DNA from: a virus
IMG/VR virus record: IMGVR_UViG_3300020472_000212
Location: 1 to 20,720 of that record
Length of the DNA: 20,720 nucleotides
Strand: one strand, 5' to 3'
Shown piece by piece: positions 7,255 to 13,240 of this stretch (its first letter is position 1; every line of letters begins with the position of its first letter). The notes beneath the pieces are model-generated. The model was not told where the DNA came from. It saw only the letters and a list, made by a program, of their open reading frames with translations, and did not search any database. Both the position numbers and the translations under genes were made by a program.

Positions 7255-8166
7255 ATGAACACAAATGAACTTACAACAATAAATAAAGACAATTATGATG
7301 CAATGGCAAAGGTCATGGGAATGAATATGGATATTGCCAATAAATCTAAATCATCTACATTAGATCGTCTTAAAATTTCCCACACACCGATAATGGGCAT
7401 GGGAGAGGTTAATGGTAAAAAAACAAGACTAGAAGTGGTACAAGGTGGTACATATAGATTGGAAGATGTTGAAAAGGAAACATCTTACTACTCTTCTAAA
7501 GTATCTCTTAGACCTTTTATTCAACGATTTATGTATAAAAAATGGGTTAAACCTGAAGGAGAACATGGTTACTATTTAAAGACTATTATGGCTGATAATC
7601 TGAATATAGATTTGAAAGACAATAGAGGTGGTTTTAACTGTGGCAAACCTGCAGGATTTATTAAAGACTACAATGCCTTACCTGAATCTACAAAAACTGC
7701 TATTAAAGGTATTAAAAGAGTACGTGCTATTTTAGGTACAGTAACTTTTCAGGACATTGTAGATGTAGAAGGAAATTCTGTAGAAAATAAGGCTGTTAAA
7801 AGTAGACCTGTTATATGGGAAATTGATAATAGAGATGCTTTTAAAATTATGGGTGAGCCGTTTACTAAGTGTGCTAACCTAAAGCATTTGCCTTTACAGC
7901 ATAATATTGATTTATCTACCGTAGAAAGAAAACTGCCAAACGGTAATTCTTTTTACTTACCTAGCGTTAACTTTTCTCTGAAGGAAATTGATATAACTGA
8001 TGGGGATCAGGACTTGTTTAAAGATTTTTTATCTTGGATTGAAAATTACAATAGTTACATTATTAGTGAATGGACTAAAAGTAATAATGATGGTGAGGAT
8101 AATTTATCTGAAAGTGAGGAAGAACTTGTTGATGATTTCATTGATGTAGAAAAAGAAAATGCTTAA
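7255..8166 (+). CDS. probable single-stranded DNA-binding protein with acidic tail
   Basis: A 303-residue soluble protein placed directly after the polymerase. I do not recognise the core by motif, but it contains a basic and aromatic stretch (RFMYKKWVKPEGEHGYYLKT) and a glycine-rich GGFNCGKPAGF segment that could bind nucleic acid. The last 25-30 residues are strongly acidic (SESEEELVDDFIDVEKENA). An acidic tail of this kind is the hallmark of T7 gp2.5-like and bacterial SSB proteins, where it recruits polymerase and helicase. Function is inferred from position and tail only. The start is the ATG at 7255, with AAAGGAG at 7241-7247. An upstream ATG at 7231 has its AAAGGGG only one base away and lies six bases after the predicted -10 hexamer, so it is not favoured. 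Confidence 0.6.
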   Translation: MNTNELTTINKDNYDAMAKVMGMNMDIANKSKSSTLDRLKISHTPIMGMGEVNGKKTRLEVVQGGTYRLEDVEKETSYYSSKVSLRPFIQRFMYKKWVKPEGEHGYYLKTIMADNLNIDLKDNRGGFNCGKPAGFIKDYNALPESTKTAIKGIKRVRAILGTVTFQDIVDVEGNSVENKAVKSRPVIWEIDNRDAFKIMGEPFTKCANLKHLPLQHNIDLSTVERKLPNGNSFYLPSVNFSLKEIDITDGDQDLFKDFLSWIENYNSYIISEWTKSNNDGEDNLSESEEELVDDFIDVEKENA

Positions 8167-9037
8167 CTCACCTATAGAAATAAAGGTACATAAATATCTG
8201 TCTGATGTGAGCAAGGGTACTGCTAGTATGAGTGATGAAACTATTGAAATGGTAACATCACACATACGAGAAGCTCTAAAGAAACAGTTTGCAAAAAAAG
8301 AAGAAACTGAACCATTTAGATTACGTATGTCAAATATTGGCAGACCCTATTGTCAACTATGGTTTCAAAAGAATAAACCTGAAGAAAAAATATCTCCACC
8401 TAATACTTTTGTAATGAACATGATGTTGGGAGATATTGTTGAAGCTGTATTTAAAGGTATTTTAACAGAATCCAATGTTAAATTTAAAGACAGTGATTCT
8501 GTTGTACTTAATCTAGGAGAAGATAAAATCAAAGGAACATATGATTTAATTATTGATGATGCCTTAGACGATATTAAATCTGCTTCTGATTGGTCTTATA
8601 AATATAAATTTAATTCTTACGATACATTGGCTGACGGAGATATGTTTGGTTATGTTGGTCAGTTAGCAGGATACACTAAAGCTGCAGGGAAAAAGAAATG
8701 TGGTTGGTGGGTCATAAATAAAAACAATGCTCATTTTAAATATATTCCTGCCACAGGACTTGACATTGAAAAAGAAGTTATTAAATTAAAAGGAGTCGTT
8801 AAAAAACTTAAAGAAAATAAGTTTGAACGATGCTTTGACTTAGAAAACGAAACCTTTAGAGGAAAAGAAACAGGGAATAAAAGATTGTGTAAAGAATGTT
8901 CCTTTTGTGAATTTCGTTATTCTTGTTGGAAAGGGTTGGAAGAACTTCCTTCTATACCGTCACAGGCAAAAGAACCAAAGCTTGTGGCATATGTTGATTT
9001 AAAAAAGGAGAACAAACATGAAAGAGTTGTCAATTGA
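8159..9037 (+). CDS. Cas4/RecB-like PD-(D/E)XK exonuclease with Fe-S cysteines
   Basis: A 292-residue nuclease. The core motifs are Glu95 in GDIVEAVFKG, Asp129 in GTYDLIID, the (D/E)XK pair Asp138/Lys140 in DDIKSAS, and Gln168/Tyr172 in VGQLAGYT, the usual QxxxY of RecB-family nucleases. One upstream cysteine (Cys65 in RPYCQLWF) and a C-terminal cluster CKECSFCEFRYSC (Cys247, Cys250, Cys256, plus Cys244) match the 4Fe-4S arrangement of Cas4 and AddB proteins. The likely role is degradation or end-processing of DNA during phage replication and recombination, comparable to the T7 gp6 step. It starts eight bases inside the putative SSB gene, without a strong ribosome binding site, so translation is probably coupled. 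Confidence 0.85.
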   Translation: MLNSPIEIKVHKYLSDVSKGTASMSDETIEMVTSHIREALKKQFAKKEETEPFRLRMSNIGRPYCQLWFQKNKPEEKISPPNTFVMNMMLGDIVEAVFKGILTESNVKFKDSDSVVLNLGEDKIKGTYDLIIDDALDDIKSASDWSYKYKFNSYDTLADGDMFGYVGQLAGYTKAAGKKKCGWWVINKNNAHFKYIPATGLDIEKEVIKLKGVVKKLKENKFERCFDLENETFRGKETGNKRLCKECSFCEFRYSCWKGLEELPSIPSQAKEPKLVAYVDLKKENKHERVVN

Positions 9038-9245
9038 AGAAATGGCTGATATGATTAGGGAAAAAGAAAAAGAACTATTAGAGCTTAAAAAAGATTATAG
9101 AGAACGTAGAACTGAAGGTTTACGGCAAGCGATGGAGCAAAGACGAGAAGCTGATAAGTTAGTACGTGAAGAAATGAAAAGTTTAGGAGTTACCGAAAAG
9201 ATTAATTTTAGTGATGATACTTTTTATAGACGATTTTATTTCTAA
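9018..9245 (+). CDS. small coiled-coil protein of unknown function (75 aa)
   Basis: The ATG at 9018 has a good AAAAGGAG upstream and lies 20 bases inside the exonuclease gene. Residues about 5-55 are almost all charged with leucine, isoleucine or methionine at heptad-like spacing (IEEMADMIREKEKELLELKK), so a helical coiled coil is expected. No family is recognised. Its stop shares one base with the endonuclease I start. Tight packing between two nucleases suggests an accessory role, but nothing in the sequence proves it. Confidence 0.72.
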   Translation: MKELSIEEMADMIREKEKELLELKKDYRERRTEGLRQAMEQRREADKLVREEMKSLGVTEKINFSDDTFYRRFYF

Positions 9246-9706
9246 TGTCTCCCTATAGTGCATATAAAGTTGCACGTAAATATGGGTATAGGAGTGGTTT
9301 AGAAGATCAACTTGCTGAGTTTTTACGTAAACATAAAATAAATTTCGTTTACGAAAAAGTAAAGATAGAATGGGAAGACCTTGCTTATCGCACCTATACT
9401 CCTGACTTTATTTTAGATAATGGTATTATAATAGAAACTAAGGGAAGGTTTACTGTTGCCGATAGAAGAAAACATTTGTGTGTAAAGAAACAACATCCTA
9501 AATTAGATATACGATTTGTCTTTACAAATAGTAAAAGTAAATTACAAAAGGGTGCTAAAACAAGTTATGCTAGTTGGTGTGAGAAGTATGGATTTAAATA
9601 TTGTGACCGTATTGTACCTGAAAAATGGCTTAAAGAAAAAAAGAAAAGCATAAAGTATAATTCTTTTATTCCTTTTAGTGGAAAAAAGATAGAAAGGAAA
9701 AAGTAA
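9245..9706 (+). CDS. T7-type endonuclease I (Holliday junction resolvase)
   Basis: A 153-residue protein that aligns along its length with T7 gp3 as I remember it. The catalytic residues fall at nearly the same numbers: Glu20 (SGLEDQL), Asp54 (TYTPDF), Glu64 and Lys66 (IETKG), corresponding to T7 Glu20, Asp55, Glu65 and Lys67. The KKHLCVKKQHPKLDIRFVF and TSYASWCEKYGFKY blocks are also typical. The enzyme is a domain-swapped dimer that cleaves branched DNA and, in T7, helps break down host DNA and resolve concatemers. The tail is very lysine-rich. The start overlaps the previous stop by one base. Confidence 0.95.
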   Translation: MSPYSAYKVARKYGYRSGLEDQLAEFLRKHKINFVYEKVKIEWEDLAYRTYTPDFILDNGIIIETKGRFTVADRRKHLCVKKQHPKLDIRFVFTNSKSKLQKGAKTSYASWCEKYGFKYCDRIVPEKWLKEKKKSIKYNSFIPFSGKKIERKK

Positions 9707-10041
9707 TGGCTATTAATTCTGACGTATTTAATACTGAAGATTATGTAATACAAATCACACCTCACATATTAAGAAAAGATAATAGGTGGGATGGAGAAGT
9801 TACTGTTAATATTATATCTAATAAAGATAATGGTTTACATGTAGATGATGATGTGGCTCTAAACCACCTATGCAGATGTATGGCAAGTTCTTTACCTCTA
9901 ATGGAGATAGACCCTGCCTTTATGAGGGCTGTAGAAGAGTTTGCTTCTACTTATAATCCTACTCCTAAAGAAAAGGGGTTGACAGTTGTACAAAAAGATG
10001 GTAATGTAATTAAACTTGATTTTAAACTAAAGAAAGGATAA
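9706..10041 (+). CDS. protein of unknown function (111 aa)
   Basis: The ATG at 9706 overlaps the endonuclease I stop by one base and is preceded by AAAGGAA. The predicted product is a mixed alpha/beta protein: beta-rich N-terminus (VIQITPHIL and GEVTVNIIS), a helix around HVDDDVALNHLCRCMASSL, a second helix FMRAVEEFAS, and a strand-rich end (LTVVQKDGNVIKLDFKLKKG). No catalytic motif is evident and no family is recognised. Its 3' end carries the promoter for the next gene. Confidence 0.75.
   Translation: MAINSDVFNTEDYVIQITPHILRKDNRWDGEVTVNIISNKDNGLHVDDDVALNHLCRCMASSLPLMEIDPAFMRAVEEFASTYNPTPKEKGLTVVQKDGNVIKLDFKLKKG
9979..10007 (+). promoter_or_regulatory. sigma-70-type promoter with extended -10, upstream of the DUF3310 gene
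   Basis: TTGACA (9979-9984), a 17-base spacer with TG at 9999-10000, and a -10 of TAATGT (10002-10007). It is inside the preceding gene and 37 bases before the ATG at 10045. It would feed the nucleotide-metabolism block (DUF3310, ribonucleotide reductase, MazG). Confidence 0.5.
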
Positions 10042-10044
10042 AAC

Positions 10045-10359
10045 ATGGAAGATAATAAAAAGGAAAAACCAAAACGAATAGATGGTCTTTTTTGGGCAGC
10101 TGATGTAACAAAAACTAAACCAACTGTTATTAAGAAAGATATGGTTAATCATCCACCTCATTACAATCAGCATGGAATTGAGTGTATAGACGCAATTAAA
10201 GCTTGCACTACAGATGGTTTTGAGAGTTATTTACAGGGTAATATATTAAAATATTTATGGAGATATAAGTACAAAAATGGAATTGAGGATTTGAACAAAG
10301 CAGATTGGTACTTACAAAAATTAATAACAGTTATAAAAAAGAACGATGGTACAAGTTAA
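10045..10359 (+). CDS. DUF3310 protein
   Basis: A 104-residue protein with AAAGGA before its ATG. Residues about 33-95 match the DUF3310 pattern: VNHPPHYNQHGIECIDAIKA, then YLQGNILKYLWRYKYKNGIE and DLNKADWYLQKLI. The family is widespread in phages and is sometimes annotated as a nucleotide kinase (T7 gp1.7, which acts on dGMP and dTMP, belongs to this family as I recall). Here it sits just before ribonucleotide reductase and in the same transcript, which fits a role in dNTP supply. The N-terminal 30 residues are lysine-rich and not part of the conserved domain. Confidence 0.85.
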   Translation: MEDNKKEKPKRIDGLFWAADVTKTKPTVIKKDMVNHPPHYNQHGIECIDAIKACTTDGFESYLQGNILKYLWRYKYKNGIEDLNKADWYLQKLITVIKKNDGTS

Positions 10360-10525
10360 ACTGTGGATGCAGGTAATAATAGACCCTGATGAGTATCCCA
10401 TTCCATCTGATGGAGATGTAACGGAAGAACTATACGATGCTTTAAAAGAATATTTTCACGATATTAGTGGTGCTAATATTAAAATTTTAAAAATAAAACA
10501 AGAGGAGACAGAACAAAATGGATGA
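10346..10525 (+). CDS. small protein (59 aa) bridging DUF3310 and ribonucleotide reductase genes
   Basis: An open frame from an ATG at 10346 fills the only apparent gap in this part of the arm. It overlaps the DUF3310 gene by 14 bases and the ribonucleotide reductase start by 8. The product begins MVQVKLWMQVIIDPDEYPIP, then a Glu/Asp-rich helix (TEELYDALKEYFHDI), then a strand ending in an acidic tail (KIKQEETEQNG). The strand-helix-strand layout and sensible composition favour a real gene. The ribosome binding site is weak, so coupling to DUF3310 translation is likely. Small proteins of the form 'V.V...I.DPDEYP.P.DG.V.E.L...L' are familiar beside phage replication genes, but I cannot name a function. 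Confidence 0.65.
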   Translation: MVQVKLWMQVIIDPDEYPIPSDGDVTEELYDALKEYFHDISGANIKILKIKQEETEQNG

Positions 10526-12443
10526 TTATCAAAAATTTATAGCTACTTCACGATATGCAAGATGGTTAGAAAAAGAAAATAGAAGAGAGACTTGGGAAGA
10601 AACAGTAGATAGGTATTGTGAATACATGAGAGAGAAAACACCTGCTTTGTTTACAGATGGACTGTACGAAAAGTCTGATTTGTACCATACTATACGTAAT
10701 GCTATTTTAAATTTACAAGTTATGCCTAGTATGAGAGCATTAATGACTTCAGGAAAGGCACTAGATAAGTGTCATGTTGCAGGGTATAACTGTTCTTACC
10801 TAGTTGTAGATGATTTACGTGCTTTTGATGAAGCTATGTACATTCTTATGTGTGGTACAGGAGTAGGTTTTAGTGTTGAAAGATATTACGTAGATCATAT
10901 ACCTGCAATTAATGAACATTTTGAAAAGAGTAGTACAAAAATTAAAGTTGCAGACTCACGTTCAGGTTGGTCAAGAGCATTAAAAGAGTTACTTGCAATG
11001 TTATCTGTAGGGCAGATACCAACATTAGATGTCTCAGAAGTAAGACCTGCAGGTGCTAGACTAAAAACATTTGGTGGTAGGGCATCTGGACCTGCACCTT
11101 TGTTAGATTTATATGAGTTTTGTGTCAAGATATTTAAAAATGCAGCAGGAAGAAAGCTGTATCCTATTGAGTGTCACGACATGATGTGTAAGATTGGTGA
11201 GGTAGTAGTCGTTGGTGGGGTAAGGCGATCTGCCCTCATCAGTCTTTCAAACTTAAATGATGACCAAATGAGACATGCTAAATCAGGACAATGGTGGGAA
11301 ACAAATGGACATAGAGCATTATCCAATAATAGTGTAGCCTACAAAAATAAACCTGAGATGGAAACATTCATGCGTGAATGGCTATCATTAGTAGAAAGTA
11401 AATCAGGTGAACGAGGTATTTTTAATAGGCAATCAGCCATTAAACAGGTAGGTAAATCAGGAAGAAGAGATACTAATTTTAATTTTGGTTGTAACCCTTG
11501 TTCAGAAATTATTTTAAGACCTAATCAATTTTGTAACCTTACAGAAGTTGTGGTACGCAGTGAAGATACTTTAGAAGACCTAAAACAAAAGGTAGAAATA
11601 GCAACAATACTAGGTACATATCAATCCACATTAACTGATTTTAAATACTTACGAAAAATGTGGAATCATAATACTGTAGAAGAACGTCTATTAGGTGTAT
11701 CATTAACAGGTATAATGGATAATGAGTCTATGCACAGACTAGATGACGAAAAAGCATTAGGTCAAATACTAACAGAGTTAAAGGAGACAGCAGTTGAAAC
11801 AAATAAAACATGGTCAGAAAAATTTGGCATTAATCAGTCTACTGCAATTACTTGCGTTAAACCTAGTGGAACAGTTTCACAACTCGTGGATAGTGCGAGT
11901 GGTATTCATGCTAGACATAGCAAGTATTATATTCGTACTGTACGTGCTGACAATAAAGACCCTCTAACACAGTTTATGAAGGAACAAGGAATACCTAATG
12001 AGCCTGATGTGACAAAGCCTAATAGTACAACTGTCTTTAGCTTTCCTATGAAAAGTCCTGAACATGCTGTTACAAGAAATGGAATGTCTGCTATAAAACA
12101 TTTACGTTTATGGCAAATATATCAGAATTATTGGTGTGAACACAAACCATCTGTAACTATCTCCGTAAAAGAAGATGAATGGATGGAAGTTGGTGCATGG
12201 GTTTACAAAAACTTTGATGATGTGTCAGGCATCAGTTTTCTTCCTCATAGTGACCATACTTATGCACAAGCACCTTATCAGGACATTGACAAAAAGGAAT
12301 ACAATGTTTTGAAAAAACAAATGCCCAATGCAATTGATTGGAGATTACTACAAAATTATGAAAAAGAAGATAACACTTCAGGATATAAAGACTTAGCATG
12401 TTCTGCAGGTGTATGTGAAATAGTTGATTTAGAAAGGAGTTAA
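10518..12443 (+). CDS. class II (adenosylcobalamin-dependent) ribonucleoside-triphosphate reductase, monomeric
   Basis: A 641-residue enzyme that reduces ribonucleotides to deoxyribonucleotides using a cobalamin-generated thiyl radical. The N-terminus (FIATSRYARWLEKENRRETWEETVDRY) is typical of the RTPR type. The active site is visible as Asn-Pro-Cys328-Ser-Glu330, with redox partner cysteine Cys92 (or Cys85) and Cys339 in FCNLTE. The KPSGTVSQL loop follows. A C-terminal Cys628-x4-Cys633 pair (CSAGVCEIVD) should be the swinging thiols that re-reduce the active site. No second subunit is needed, unlike class I. The phage therefore depends on host B12. The AGAGGAG ribosome binding site at 10501-10507 sets the start. 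Confidence 0.95.
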   Translation: MDDYQKFIATSRYARWLEKENRRETWEETVDRYCEYMREKTPALFTDGLYEKSDLYHTIRNAILNLQVMPSMRALMTSGKALDKCHVAGYNCSYLVVDDLRAFDEAMYILMCGTGVGFSVERYYVDHIPAINEHFEKSSTKIKVADSRSGWSRALKELLAMLSVGQIPTLDVSEVRPAGARLKTFGGRASGPAPLLDLYEFCVKIFKNAAGRKLYPIECHDMMCKIGEVVVVGGVRRSALISLSNLNDDQMRHAKSGQWWETNGHRALSNNSVAYKNKPEMETFMREWLSLVESKSGERGIFNRQSAIKQVGKSGRRDTNFNFGCNPCSEIILRPNQFCNLTEVVVRSEDTLEDLKQKVEIATILGTYQSTLTDFKYLRKMWNHNTVEERLLGVSLTGIMDNESMHRLDDEKALGQILTELKETAVETNKTWSEKFGINQSTAITCVKPSGTVSQLVDSASGIHARHSKYYIRTVRADNKDPLTQFMKEQGIPNEPDVTKPNSTTVFSFPMKSPEHAVTRNGMSAIKHLRLWQIYQNYWCEHKPSVTISVKEDEWMEVGAWVYKNFDDVSGISFLPHSDHTYAQAPYQDIDKKEYNVLKKQMPNAIDWRLLQNYEKEDNTSGYKDLACSAGVCEIVDLERS

Positions 12444-12445
12444 AC

Positions 12446-12691
12446 ATGAGAAAATTATTACTAAACGCACAACTTGCATACTACACAGGTATGCTTAATA
12501 AACATATAGCAAATGTTGAAGTATTACTTACAAATCCTGTAGGTATTGGGGAACACCAAGACATTCAACAAGCTATTGAAGCAGAGTTAAGTAAGATAGC
12601 TGACTATCACGATAAGGTTGGATGTATTAAAAGATATTTTGAACCACCTGCCGAACCTAAAGCTGAAGAGAAAAAAGATGGCAAGTCGTAA
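12446..12691 (+). CDS. conserved phage protein of unknown function (81 aa)
   Basis: The ATG at 12446 is served by AAAGGAG formed by the last codons of ribonucleotide reductase. The product is helical: LLLNAQLAYYTGMLNKHIANVEVLL, then NPVGIGEHQDIQQAIEAELSK and a charged tail rich in Pro, Glu and Lys. I recall this 'L..NPVG.GEH.D...AIE.EL.K.A.YHDK' pattern from marine phage genomes beside ribonucleotide reductase and MazG, but no function is known to me. It overlaps the next gene by 14 bases. Confidence 0.75.
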   Translation: MRKLLLNAQLAYYTGMLNKHIANVEVLLTNPVGIGEHQDIQQAIEAELSKIADYHDKVGCIKRYFEPPAEPKAEEKKDGKS

Positions 12692-12890
12692 ATTTGGTTT
12701 ATCAAAATATGATGCACCTCTACCTATCCAATACAACAAAGGTAGGGGAGCATTTTATCGTGGCATTATGAAAACACCGTACCATTTAAATACTATGCAA
12801 CATAGAGAATGGCAACGAGGATTTGATTCGGCATTTTTTGCCCAACTCAAAAAGGTTAAACAATATGAAACTAGAAGAAGAAGCACATAA
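12678..12890 (+). CDS. small basic protein with Rmf/CrpP-like pattern (70 aa)
   Basis: The chosen start is the ATG at 12678 (MASRKFGLSKYDAP), just after a purine-rich AGAGAAAAAAG. The frame is open further upstream but only over the preceding gene. Residues 24-51 follow the spacing of the Rmf/CrpP family: Ala-x-x-x-Gly, then Pro-Tyr, then Arg-x-Trp-x-x-Gly-Phe (GAFYRGIMKTPY and HREWQRGFDSAF). Bacterial RMF binds ribosomes and pairs them into inactive dimers. Phage members are common and of unknown role. The product is strongly basic, which fits RNA or DNA binding. The family call is a pattern match only, and the domain is short. It overlaps the MazG gene by 26 bases. Confidence 0.6.
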   Translation: MASRKFGLSKYDAPLPIQYNKGRGAFYRGIMKTPYHLNTMQHREWQRGFDSAFFAQLKKVKQYETRRRST

Positions 12891-13239
12891 GTTTATGAAA
12901 CAAAAAAATAAAAGCACCATTATGGCAAGTATATATCAGTCAAGTGCAAAGGAAACTGCTATCTTTCCAAAGGATAAAGCATTAGAATATTTAACATTAG
13001 GTTTGGTGGGGGAGTCAGGCGAAATTGCCAATAAGATAAAGAAGATTATCAGGGATAAGATTCCATCTGCCAATTGGAAAACTGATTTGCCAAATGAAAT
13101 AGGGGATGTGTTGTGGTATTGTGCTATGTTAGCTGATTATTTAGATGCTGATCTAGGAGCAATAATGGAAAATAATTTAGAGAAGTTACAGTCTAGAAAG
13201 AAGAGAGGTGTTCTTGGTGGGAGTGGCGATAATAGGTAG
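12865..13239 (+). CDS. mazG: MazG-like nucleotide pyrophosphohydrolase
   Basis: A 124-residue single-domain MazG-type protein. Metal-binding residues are visible as Glu50 and Glu53 in GLVGESGEIANKIKK, and Glu78 and Asp81 in NEIGDVLWYCAMLADYL. The ending SRKKRGVLGGSGDNR is characteristic of phage members. These enzymes hydrolyse nucleoside triphosphates to monophosphates. In phage they have been proposed to recycle host nucleotides or, less certainly, to lower ppGpp. The start could be the ATG at 12865 (used here, AAAGG upstream) or the internal ATG at 12922, where the conserved domain begins. It is the last gene of the left arm and ends one base from the stop of the oppositely oriented giant virion gene. 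Confidence 0.9.
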   Translation: MKLEEEAHKFMKQKNKSTIMASIYQSSAKETAIFPKDKALEYLTLGLVGESGEIANKIKKIIRDKIPSANWKTDLPNEIGDVLWYCAMLADYLDADLGAIMENNLEKLQSRKKRGVLGGSGDNR

Positions 13240-13240
13240 T

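Noticed and set aside
10327-10351. GATGGTA at 10345 as a further copy of the promoter core
   Set aside because: The -35 position reads ACAGTT-like sequence, not TTGACA, and the ATG inside it is the start of the 59-residue gene.
10453-10479. Extended -10 element (TG-C-TAATAT) upstream of ribonucleotide reductase
   Set aside because: The TG-C-TAATAT at 10471-10479 is attractive and 38 bases from the ATG, but there is no TTGACA-like hexamer at 16-18 bases; not listed as a promoter.
3717-12291. TTGACA hexamers at 3717, 8760 and 12286 as promoters
   Set aside because: They are in the middle or near the end of genes and lack TG-N-TA at 17 bases.
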